Source of the DNA: Aphelenchoides besseyi
Lineage: Eukaryota; Nematoda; Chromadorea; Rhabditida; Aphelenchoididae
Length of the DNA stretch: 64,000 nucleotides
Direction of reading: 5' to 3'
Assembly: GCA_024699855.1 (NCBI GenBank)
Contig: JAMPIQ010000001.1
Span: forward strand, 2,170,001-2,234,000
The translations under genes were made by a program, and so were the position numbers. Shown here piece by piece: positions 13,819-23,900 of this stretch (its first letter is position 1; every line of letters begins with the position of its first letter). Below the pieces are notes generated by a model. It did no database searches, was not told the origin of the DNA, and saw only the letters and a program-made list of their open reading frames with translations.

Positions 13819-14623
13819 ATGAAGTTGGAAACCTGCGTCTATTCGGGCTACAAGATTCATCCCGGTCACGGAAAGCGTTTGGTTCGTGCTGATGGAAAGG
13901 TAACTAGTGGGTGGATGAATATGAGCTTGACAGTTTGATTTCAGATCAACATCTTCCTCAATAAAAAATGCGAACGATCCACTTTTATGAAGCGTAATCC
14001 TCGTGATATTCCGTGGACTGTGTTGTATCGTCGTAAGCACAAGAAGGTAACATCTCAGTTCTTTGTGCTCTTCATTCACACTCCAATTTTTAGGGCTTGC
14101 ACGCTGACGACAACGCGACGAAGAAGCGTGTGAAGCGCAATCTTCAAGTTGCTTCCCGAGCCATCGGTGACTTTTCCGTTGAGGCGATTCTTGCCAAACG
14201 CAATCAGAATCCCGAGTTTCGTCGTGCTCAACGTGAACAAGCAGTGAAGGCAGCAAAGGATGCTGCTCGTGCTCAAAAAGCCAAGAAGGAGAAGACCAAG
14301 ACGGTAAGTTGACTATTACCTTCGACTTAACGAGAAGCCCGGCGACGAATTAGAACCCAGTAGTTGCTTCTTGGAAACTATTGGGTGTCGAACGATCGCA
14401 AAATCAAAAAGCACAAAGAATAACGGACACTAAATCTTTTCATCGTGTTTAGTTTCCATTTTTTCGCTGACATTTTCAATCAAACATTTGATTTCGATTG
14501 TTGTTTTCTATGTTGTCATAATCGCACTGTTTTCAGGAGAAGGCCAAAGCCCCGACTGCTCAGAAAGTGAAGGCCACCAAGAACGTGAAATCGTCAGCCC
14601 CACGCGTTGGTGGAAAACGTTAA
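13819..14623 (+). CDS. rpl-24: 60S ribosomal protein L24 (eL24)
   Basis: Component of the large cytosolic ribosomal subunit. Exons 13819-13899, 13945-14046, 14094-14303 and 14537-14623 join in frame to 159 residues, close to the 157 of human RPL24. The N-terminus carries the zinc-ribbon-like part [15 protein letters not shown], followed by [18 protein letters not shown] and YRRKHKKG, which are diagnostic. The C-terminus is a basic Lys/Ala-rich tail ending APRVGGKR. The first two introns are about 45 bp, but the third is 233 bp and contains a stable hairpin (see findings). A poly(A) signal AATAAA is at 14656-14661, and a second gene on the same strand begins at 14825, about 200 bp downstream. 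Confidence 0.97.
14343..14390 (+). ncRNA. Candidate structured RNA (hairpin) in RPL24 intron 3
   Basis: An inner stem pairs CCCAGTAGT (14356-14364) with ACTATTGGG (14377-14385) with one G-U pair. An outer stem pairs CGAC (14343) with GTCG (14387), leaving an asymmetric internal loop. Ribosomal protein introns often host snoRNAs, and this intron is five times longer than its neighbours. H and ACA boxes are not convincingly placed, so this is only a candidate. Confidence 0.2.
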
Positions 14624-14824
14624 AATTTGTTAATTGTTGGGTTGGATTGATATTCAATAAATGCTCGTTATTTGTTTTTATTTGACTTCAATTCGAACTC
14701 GTGTGGTCAAACCAAGTCCGCTTTTCTATTGATGGAGTTGAGTTGTCCGATTGAAAAGGACCTTCCACTAGAAGTGTGATTGCGATCAATGAATTCGGTT
14801 GTCTGTACTTCACTGTAATTGCAG

Positions 14825-16281
14825 ATGACCTTATTGAGTAGGCTTCAGTTTGCACTTCTTTTGTACCTTCTGATTTCTGATTTGGTCGAACAACCAATTC
14901 CGGTGACCGAATTGGATCAGAAGCATTTGTCGCTACTGATGCAAAAAGCCGACGGTTCCTGTCCGTTTGTAATAAGTCCTCTACTACCACTCCACATCTA
15001 TGAACTTCATGAGATGCCCGATTACGCGGAGGATCGAAATCGACAATTGAGTTACATTGATCATGGCATTAATTTCTCCATAGTTCATCGTAAACTAAAG
15101 CGCTATTTCGTCGAGAATTTCGGTGAATCTTTTGAGAAGTTTGTTAACAAAATGGAACAACAACTCTCGTTCTCGCATTTCTTCGAAATCATGTTCGGTC
15201 AATCGAACATGGAATTGGTGAATTGATGGTCGTTGATGGACGATTGAAGGTTTTTTTCAGAGCCATGTGGGTAACATACAAAAAACAATTTTGTACTTTT
15301 TTCTTCTAATGGCCGTTTGTACCCTATGGAACTTTAAAGGCGAAACCGGTAACCCAATGGAACGATTGAATACGTTCTGCAAAACGCGATTCTTGATCGT
15401 CAACTACGCAGTTGGTGCTCCGATCAGTCATCTGAAAACGCCAATCGATACGCAGGAAACGGCATTCTTCTTGATTTGGTGTGTTTTGATTGGGATGGTA
15501 CATTTTGTGTCCGCGGTCTTTTCGGAACTGCTAAGAGTAAGTTATGTGGTCAATGCATCATTCAATGTCCGATAAAAATCGATCAAATGACTCGAGACAG
15601 GTTCCCGGAAATAGATGGGCAATTTGTTATTCTGCACTTGAAATTTAACGGATTGTGTAATATGCGGTTTGTTATAATCAGCTGAATGGCGATTGAAAAA
15701 TACAAACACCAAAATAAGTCATGTGCTATTGTAATTTTTGCTTCTTTTAACTACTGTACACTTGCAAATACATTCAAGTGTTCAATTTGACCGCTTTTCA
15801 GCGTCGACAACCAACGCAAGTGACTTCCAATTTTCGCATCTTTCGTGCCGGTTTCGTAGTCTACTCGATCATGTCGATTATCTTCACAATGGTAGTTTTG
15901 TCCTTTGTGATTTTGCCTCGAACACGTTTACTTCTACCCATCTACTCAATTATGTTGGTTGCAGATGTGAGTTCAAAATCGACGGAATGAATTTGAGATC
16001 GTCGATTTCAGGCGCTGGGTTTGATCATGAGCCTCGCTAGAGACATTGCTGTCATCTTTTCGGATACGGATAACGAGATCTATCGTTTCTCAGCGGTCGT
16101 ATTGTCGGCATCAGCAGATTTCTTCGAAAATGTTTTTGTCAGCTCAGCCATCTATCATGGTCTTTTCGTTCGACGACGACTGGTGACCATAGCACTTTGC
16201 TCGTACAACAGTTTCATTACCAATCGACTGCTCTCTTTCGATTACCCCCGACTTCAATCCCGGTCCAATGCCATCACTTGA
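14825..16281 (+). CDS. Multi-pass membrane protein of unknown function
   Basis: Exons 14825-15217, 15261-15536, 15802-15966 and 16012-16281 join in frame to about 367 residues. The ATG follows immediately after TTGCAG, consistent with a trans-splice acceptor. A hydrophobic N-terminus (LLSRLQFALLLYLLISDLVE) looks like a signal peptide or first membrane helix. A luminal-type segment of about 110 residues follows, then at least five hydrophobic helices, including YFFLLMAVCTLW, AFFLIWCVLIGMVHFV, AGFVVYSIMSIIFTMVV and LPIYSIMLVADALGLIM. The spacing of the helices weakly recalls the membrane part of gp78/AMFR-type ubiquitin ligases, but no RING finger is present, so I do not assign a family. It lies about 200 bp after RPL24 on the same strand and may be its operon partner. 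Confidence 0.6.
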
Positions 16282-16897
16282 ATTTTTTTCAATTCTCCTA
16301 TCTTTCCTATGATCTTTTCGGCTTCAAAGCCTACGCTTATTTTCGGGTTACATTGCAATGAATCGAACGGCAAACTGGTTACTTTCTTATTATTATGCTT
16401 CATAAATATTGATTACCATCGAGCACAAATCATTATGTTACAGCACAAAGTTCGAGCACAAAACTTGGAGTGATCTCCGATTACAAAAACAATTAGGACG
16501 AGAGTTTGAATCGATGAGATCGGCGGAATGAAAAATGGAAGCGAAGTAAAGCATGATGATTTTGGGAACACAGTAATTGTCGTGATTCAGATGATTAGAA
16601 CAAATGAATGAGATGCACTAAAAGAGAAGAGGAATCACTATGTTGAAGTAATCTACGAAAATTGACTATTCAGTCACTACTGTGGCAATAGGAAACGTTC
16701 TTTCTTACGATCCCCGTAGAGAAATGAAGTTGGGAATGAAAGTGAATGCGACTGGAAATCTTTGGTTCAAATTAGTATTATAAACTTGAGAAACAATCAT
16801 TGTGATTTACCCGTTAAACGAAAAAAGCGAAAGCTGTTGCACATTGAGAGGCGTTTAAGGCTCACGGGGATTGCAAATTGGATTTGGACGTTGCTCA
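16282..16897. other. Region between convergent genes
   Basis: This 616-bp stretch holds the 3' flanks of the multi-pass membrane protein gene (+) and the secreted peptide precursor gene (-). It is AT-rich, and I see no open frame, repeat or RNA gene in it. Confidence 0.45.
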
Positions 16898-17440
16898 TCA
16901 TACGGTAAGATATCGAGAGGACCGACGGCTATGTCTTCGAATCGTTGAGTCCGCATCTGCGGATTGATCCAAATCGACGACCGGTCGACGAACCAGTTGT
17001 CTTAGTATCCGCTCCAGAACACCGTACATGTCTTTTTCTTTGTCGTCCAATTTCACAATTGAGTCCACTTGATGACTTGTTGACAGATCGGAATATTGCG
17101 CTTGTCCATAGCGTTCCAAACGTTTACGAGCCCGATGCAATTCCACACGCATTTTCGATGACGATGTTCGCTGTTCGTTTTGTTTCAACAAGGAGACCAA
17201 AGCTTTCAGTTCGGCGTATGATCGCTTTCTCGTATCTTGCATCCCATCATTCACGTTCTCGGCCATCGTGTACTCGGGCTCAACAATCGGTACGGAGCGT
17301 CGCACTGTCGCCGTACAACAACGTGCACATTGAAGATCCGAATCGTAACGTGCACATCGCGAACCACAACCGCAATCGGCGTAGCATGTGATTGTAACGA
17401 TCGACAGTAGAATAACAGTAAGTAACGTTGTAATCTTCAT
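16898..17440 (-). CDS. Secreted cysteine-rich peptide precursor (candidate neuropeptide or hormone)
   Basis: A single uninterrupted frame of 180 residues reads from ATG 17440 to the stop at 16898. The N-terminus MKITTLLTVILLSIVTITCY is a typical signal peptide. Directly after it comes a 25-residue segment with six cysteines in the pattern C-x-C-x3-C-x8-C-x2-C-C (it contains CARYDSDLQCARCC), closed by the dibasic site RR. The rest is a charged spacer with further basic pairs (RKR, ARKR, RR) and no cysteine. This is the layout of small disulfide-bonded peptide precursors such as trissin, though the cysteine spacing differs. I do not recognise an exact family. It has no visible introns and stands alone beside a 3.5-kb gene-poor stretch. 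Confidence 0.65.
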   Translation of the reverse strand: MKITTLLTVILLSIVTITCYADCGCGSRCARYDSDLQCARCCTATVRRSVPIVEPEYTMAENVNDGMQDTRKRSYAELKALVSLLKQNEQRTSSSKMRVELHRARKRLERYGQAQYSDLSTSHQVDSIVKLDDKEKDMYGVLERILRQLVRRPVVDLDQSADADSTIRRHSRRSSRYLTV

Positions 17441-20400
17441 TTTGAATAGAATTATTTTGAGGCAATTCCTACAATTAAGAGCAATCAATAATCGTTCCCA
17501 GACATAATCGCAAGCACGTTTCTTGTCGACAACGTCGTGAATGTCTTCGAATTATAAAATCGCTATGAGGGTAAGAATTGGGAAACCGAGTGTGGGCCTT
17601 CGATCGGACACCAAACAAGTGAATGAAGTCTTTTAATCACGAACGGAATGGAAAGATTAGTGAGAATGAAGCGAAGCAAATTATGATTTCCGACTCTTAT
17701 CATCGAAATGACGCGCCAAATAGACGACAACGAAGTTCGATGATTGAATCGAAAAAATTGCGAGTCGTAAAAGTGAACTGAAAACTAAAAACGAATTTTG
17801 AATTGCGGCATATTCTCCCGGATACCCACGCAATCGAAACGATTACTGTAGAAAACTTTGACCCCATAAAACAGATGAAAGAAGTGAACCGCGTAAACAA
17901 TTTCAGTTTTATAGTCTCGGGTTTATGACGAGTGGATACGGTCATCAAAATGCACACAGGTGTTTCACCTTTGACTCGGACTTAAGTGATGACGCAGAGG
18001 AAGTGATGACGAAAAATGAGGTAAACGGTTGAGACGGAAAGTGAGGGAAAGACAAATACATTATCATCACTTAACGTGAAAGGAATCGTCATATTTTCGA
18101 AAGACAAGTCAACATGAACTGAGTTCGAACGGCAATACCCGAAAATTGGCAGTCGAGAACGGTGGGCGGAGTCTAACTTCGGTTAGGTCTTACCATCTCG
18201 TTGACCCTAAAGATGTTGGGGCGGAGCCGAGCAATTTGTCGTCACTTCAACGCGATTGACCGTACTCCACTTGTAGTTTGCATTCGCAGGTCTTTTACGT
18301 TCCGCAAATAATTTATTTCAACGTCAAAAGCATTCATTGACCCAAGAACATGTCACAAAGACTGTTGATTGTAATAATCTTAAGCGAGCATGTTTCAAAC
18401 GTTTCAATGGAAAGCACATTTGAAGCACATATCAGCACTCGAACATGTGAATATCATGATTAGTATACTTGTCGGCAAATAGCAGGTGAAAGACAATTAA
18501 CTAACATGAAACGAACTCACGACCCAAAAACATTTTCCTACGAATATACGAACACCGTGTGAATTAAAATGAGTAATAGGAATGAGGAACAAAAGGCCAT
18601 AAGTCTCGACATTACGAATTGGTAACGAGCTGCCGAGAATAACAAACAGACATTTTCGAACACGAATTCGATTAGTCGCAACCGTAATGTTGAACTCCAA
18701 TGAAATCCGTGAGCTCAAATAGCAACCTTTTAGTACAAGCTAAACAGCAAACAATCGAGGCGCCCACGTTGCTTGATTCAGTACATTAGGACTGGTTTCT
18801 TCCAGATTTTGTCGTCACAATGTTGACGTGTAATGATTTTGCATTGAACTCGGCGGACTGTTCAAACATAGAAGCGAATCCACGAATGCAAGACCTCTTT
18901 TTTCAACGTAATTTGAGCTCATAGTCCACAAGCTTCAAACTACTTTTCGAAAAGTTAACGGAAATTATATCACCGTGATTTGTTCGTTTCGTAAGATCGA
19001 GCCACCAGCTAGCAAAAACAAGCGACCACCAAAAATGAGGTTCCAACCCAAAAATTTAATTTTACAGTCACGCGTCATTGTTGTTGAAGAACGGAAGTCG
19101 AACGCGCTCTTCGCTTCTGGCCGTTATGGCCAGTTAAGATGGGCACATCGTGAAAAATAGGCTCATACCAAGAACCAATGCTCATTGTCCACTTTCTTTT
19201 TTTGATAAAATTTCTTCGTCATTCCACCAACTTTCGATTTTGTGCTTACGATGAAGAGTTGCAAGTAAACAGCATACAAATTGAATTGTTGTTGTTGCAT
19301 TTTCGTCTTTAAATTGGTTCCCAAATGACGTAAAATTCGAATCTGCAAAACAAACAACTTCGCTGGAATCGCTACGAAGCGAATTGCATTCTTTTTGCGC
19401 ACCTTCCAAACACGTTAAGTTCATGTCGTGCTGGCGAGCTCAAAGTGCAGTTAACGGTCGATCGATGTTTCATTGAAAAGCCGATTGTCGCACGGTTATC
19501 ATTACACCCGAAGACAACGTGTTTCGTGGAAGTGGTGGCAATTGCGAAACCCACAACCACAAACTGCGGGCTTTTTGATCGGCGACGTCGAACGGCGGGA
19601 ATTCCCAAGTGGACGACGTGAATGCACTCCGATTTGGTGAGTCACTTCAAGTCCCGATCGCCGCCCTCTTCAACCCCCTCACACCACTTCTGCGATGCCA
19701 TCGCGGATTTTGGCGACCACGTTCCGGTGAGTCATCAAGTGCGGGTGAATCCACGCGGTGGCGCATAAAATTTCGAAAACCCGTAAAGTCATCGCCTCGA
19801 GTATCAGGTGTGTTTGTTTGTTCAACTGACTATTTTCGTACAAATCCGCGGAAATTAAACCGAAATATCCGATTCGTATGCGCAAATTTGATCGATGAAT
19901 ACGCGAAAGGTTACGATGGAAATGTTCGCTCTTTGGTTGTAACATCATTCTCTCTTGTCGAATAGCTACGGTATGGTCGTATTTCAACGAAATTTAAAAG
20001 TACAACCGGTTCCTTCATTTTTTGAAAATCGACCACCGAGAAGCGGAAATTCTGCGCGACCACACAGTCAACAACGTTCACGACAACCGCACACAAACGG
20101 TTAACAAATGAGTTAGCAAAAGTCTCCGGTTAACAAGCATCGTTCAAGAAGTTCAACGGCCAAATTTGGGGTTCGACAAAGCGAACGGAAATGAACGGGC
20201 GTTGCTGAGAACAGTGAAAAAACGTTAATGAAATTTAGCAAAAACAAGTTAATGCAAAAGCATTTAGCCGACTGTTAAACATGTGAATGAACCTGCAGAC
20301 CATACTGTAAAGGAGGGGGAAACATTAAGTGTTAAGACTAAAGAACGCTCACGAACTGACCGTTGAATTTCGTCGCCTAGACGTTGCCCCTACCCGTAAA

Positions 20401-20996
20401 CACTCGCTACCCGGACATTTAGACATCGTCATCACTGATCATTTAAGATTGTTGAGGTCGAAAAACACTCGTTGTTGATTGACAAATTTCATAAAAATAC
20501 AGGTTGTTGTCGATTCCTTCAGCAAATCGTACTGACCGTTTCTTTGAAACCCAAATTGTCTCTTCTCGAACAACCGTACGAAAGTGTAAACTATCAGATA
20601 AAATTCCTTTTGAATGTCAAACACATTCGTTTAGTTGAAAACTAACGTGTGGAATGGAAATGTATAATTTGGTTGTCTAAAAGTGCATTCAAACCTGACA
20701 AAGACCACATCCACAAAGCAAAACAAGGAAGAGATAAGCGAATGCACGTCATTTCAATTAAACCATGATGCTGACACGAGAATCGATTAGCAGATGAGAT
20801 TTAAAAGTGCGGTTTACGCAACGAGCTTTCTTTCACTAATCCGCTCATCAACTTTTCAAAGCTATATAGAGCAGAAGCTTTCATGGTTGAAAACAAGAAT
20901 GTTCGATAAGAAGCTCATCCGATAGGTTTCTCCGTTTATTGAAAAGTGAACGCAATTAATCGAATATACAAAGTTAATCGGGGGGATAGAACTTTC
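17441..20996. other. Long gene-poor stretch
   Basis: About 3.5 kb carries no convincing coding exon on either strand; open frames stay under 120 codons and none has a recognisable domain. A reverse-strand poly(A) signal (TTTATT at about 20934) belongs to the ARMC5-like gene. The left end may hold the promoter of the peptide precursor gene. The longest frames, at 19609-19965 (+) and 19679-19987 (-), overlap each other and look like chance frames. Confidence 0.45.
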
Positions 20997-23900
20997 TCAA
21001 ACAAAATCACCAGTAGGTAGGTAGACGGAATGACGAAAACATTCGACGAGATTCTTCAAAAAGTCGCTTATCATATCGACGAACATATCGATTGCGGTTT
21101 GATTGCCCGCAAGACCCGTAAACACTTGTTTTAATTGAGCATCCGATGAGTACTTGAAGAAAACCAAAGTCAGAAGACTTCCAATCCGATCTCTGATGAG
21201 CCAACTGGACAAACAAATCGGCAAGAAGGCAATCAGATTTGAGCCATTCACAAAACGTCGAACTGATCCATTACTACTGAGAAGGGCATCCGACAACTCG
21301 GAGCAGGAGTATTTGTCGGAAAGCTGAACTCGTAATTCACCATTGTATTCGCTTCCGACTTACGTAAAGTAGAGCAGCACAAGTTTTGGCATCGTCAATT
21401 TGAACACAAGTTTTGTTGCGACAACCGGCTAAGAAGTGCAGAAACAAAACAAAGTCTTCCTCGTCACAAGCTTCAACATCGGGATCAAAGACGAAATCAA
21501 CGGTTGTTGCTTGGTTTTCAATGAACGCTTCGTGACCAAGTAGACCCTGCAAACAAACACTATAGCCGACGTCTTCATTGACAACTTGCTTGGAAGTAAC
21601 TGTTCGTTGCTCGAACGTCGTCTTTTCGAATTGACATCAAACTCGTTCCATTGGTGCGCTTCACACTCAACTGAGGTTCAATGTTCGATGGAACAACCAA
21701 CGCACACTCTTCAGCAGCATACTGATGCCCGTCTTTTGGTCGGTTGCCAATGAGTTTGCAAAAATAACGGCGACTGGTGAGTACGGAGAAAACAGCAACG
21801 ATGTCGAGAAGAAGTTTGTCGTCTCTTTCGCAAGTCTCCTAAACATAATTCGTTGAGTAGCTTGACATCCGTCCACCTCATTTCGATTTAGAAGTCGTTC
21901 AGCAAACGTCTTCAGAAGTGAGTTAATCGGATTCCAACGTGCGTACAATCGGTTTCGACTCTCTTGCCGACTCAAAAGCGTAAGTCCCTGGAGCAGTGCA
22001 TAAGTGCGACGATCGCCATCAAGTGCGTATTGATCTTCGAGAATTCCCACTCCAAAAGACGAGTCGGTGTGCAACATGATCGTTTGAAGAAGATCGATTC
22101 CGAGTTGATAGCGTTTCAGACATTCAGCACATGGCGTGGCGAATCGTTCCATCAAACACGGTCGTCTGAGTAGACCGAAGATAATCATAATCGGGAAGCA
22201 GAGATCGAGAAGTTTGTCTAATAGAAGTCTGGACTGAACAATTTGACTGAGAAGTCGATAAAGTCGTTTGTTAAGTGTTGGACCTTCAGCCAAATAACGA
22301 ATCAACAAACGAAGTGTGTCTTCTTTGACTAGGAAATCCGCATCTTGGTTTTGACGATTCATTAAATACGACAAAATAAGAATGCAATTATTGGCAATCT
22401 GAAAGCTATGTAGACGGCGATATATCTTTGAAGTACTTACAGATTCTCGGGTCGATGTTTTGATTTCCACTTTCGGTTCGTCGTCCAGTTTGTTCATCGG
22501 ATTCGAACTAGCCGATCCACTTTCCCACGATTCATCCAAACTATGTGGTGGGGTTGTGTTGGGACTCAAACTAAACGACAAGTCTCTGGTGATCATTTCA
22601 ATTTAACTTACGATGACGTTGGACTTAGCGACATTGGACTAAACGAATTAAGCGCTAATGGACTCATGGAACCTGATTGACGACTGTATTCCGGCCAAGC
22701 AAAGGTCTAAATTGACAGAGATACAAACCATTGATACTACGTAATCACTCACTCGTTCCTGTTTGAGCTTTTTCATCGTTGAATTCTCGATTTCACCACG
22801 TGCCCCCGTTTCCAACTGATCGTTGCTTGTGGGTTTGTTGTTGGACGTACAATTTCCTTGTTCTGATTCTCCTCGTTCCTCCAGATAGTCGGTTGCGTGT
22901 CGAACAAAAACATCGACAATCTCCGAACGTCTACAAATGTACGCCAATCCAGCAGGTTCGTGGATGAAGTTCGTGAGTTCGCTCAAGATATCCGACTGTT
23001 CGTCCAACGAATCGGTTTCGATCAGACGCTCCAGAATCATTTTCAATGCATGTTCTGTTCGAAGTGCTTGACGCCCCCAAGCATCCTACAAACTCGTTTG
23101 TTTACTTGCTTGTTTCTGGTACTTACTCGTGCAAAATAAGACAGAAACGCGCAGATCTGTCGAGTTTTTCGTTGTGTTGCCACCAAACTCGAGATTGCGA
23201 TGACTCCGAAAGATTCCCGCAAATCGAAAGCCTCTTTGGCGATTTGGATTATGAGCATCTGCAGTCGATTCATATTCTTTGCCGTCGAATCGCTGAGCAG
23301 AATTTCGAGAAGTTTGGGTGCACATTCACTGAAAATCAAAAGATCAGTTTTCTTGTTTCCGTTAACCTTTGAGCCAACTGTCGGCCTATGAGAATGATCG
23401 TACGTCCCAATGACCTGAACATCTCGAGAACCCGCAACAGATTTTCATCTTTAAGCAAGTTGGATGTGCTTCGTTTTGCCATCAACACTCCGATGTGATA
23501 TGCGCCATTTGACATGACCACCGACTGAAATATTTGAATACATTTCTGATTGTTTTCTTTGACAAATTCTCTCGAATTGCCGGTCAATTATGTTTCAACC
23601 GCCCTCTCAATTTGATGTTCTTATTCTCGTCTGATTATCTCTGGTCTCTTCGGACTGTTGATCGTATTTCACTGCAAGAACTCCAGTAATTGGGATTACT
23701 GGTGGTTGCAGTGGAATGACTATCCCAAGCTCCTTGACGTACTTTGATCGCGCGATACCAACGTTTTCAAGCTGAGCCGTCGGTCGGAGAGCGCCGTTGT
23801 TTTTCTCGCAGCGAATAGGCGGGTCTTTGGTCTCTTCTCTGCTCCGCAGTCTTTTCGTTCGACACCACGTGGACGTTGTTTGTTTCACTAGTCGTGGGTT

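Noticed and set aside
19609..19987. Overlapping 100-120 codon frames on both strands
   Set aside because: No homology, no splice structure, and they mirror each other.
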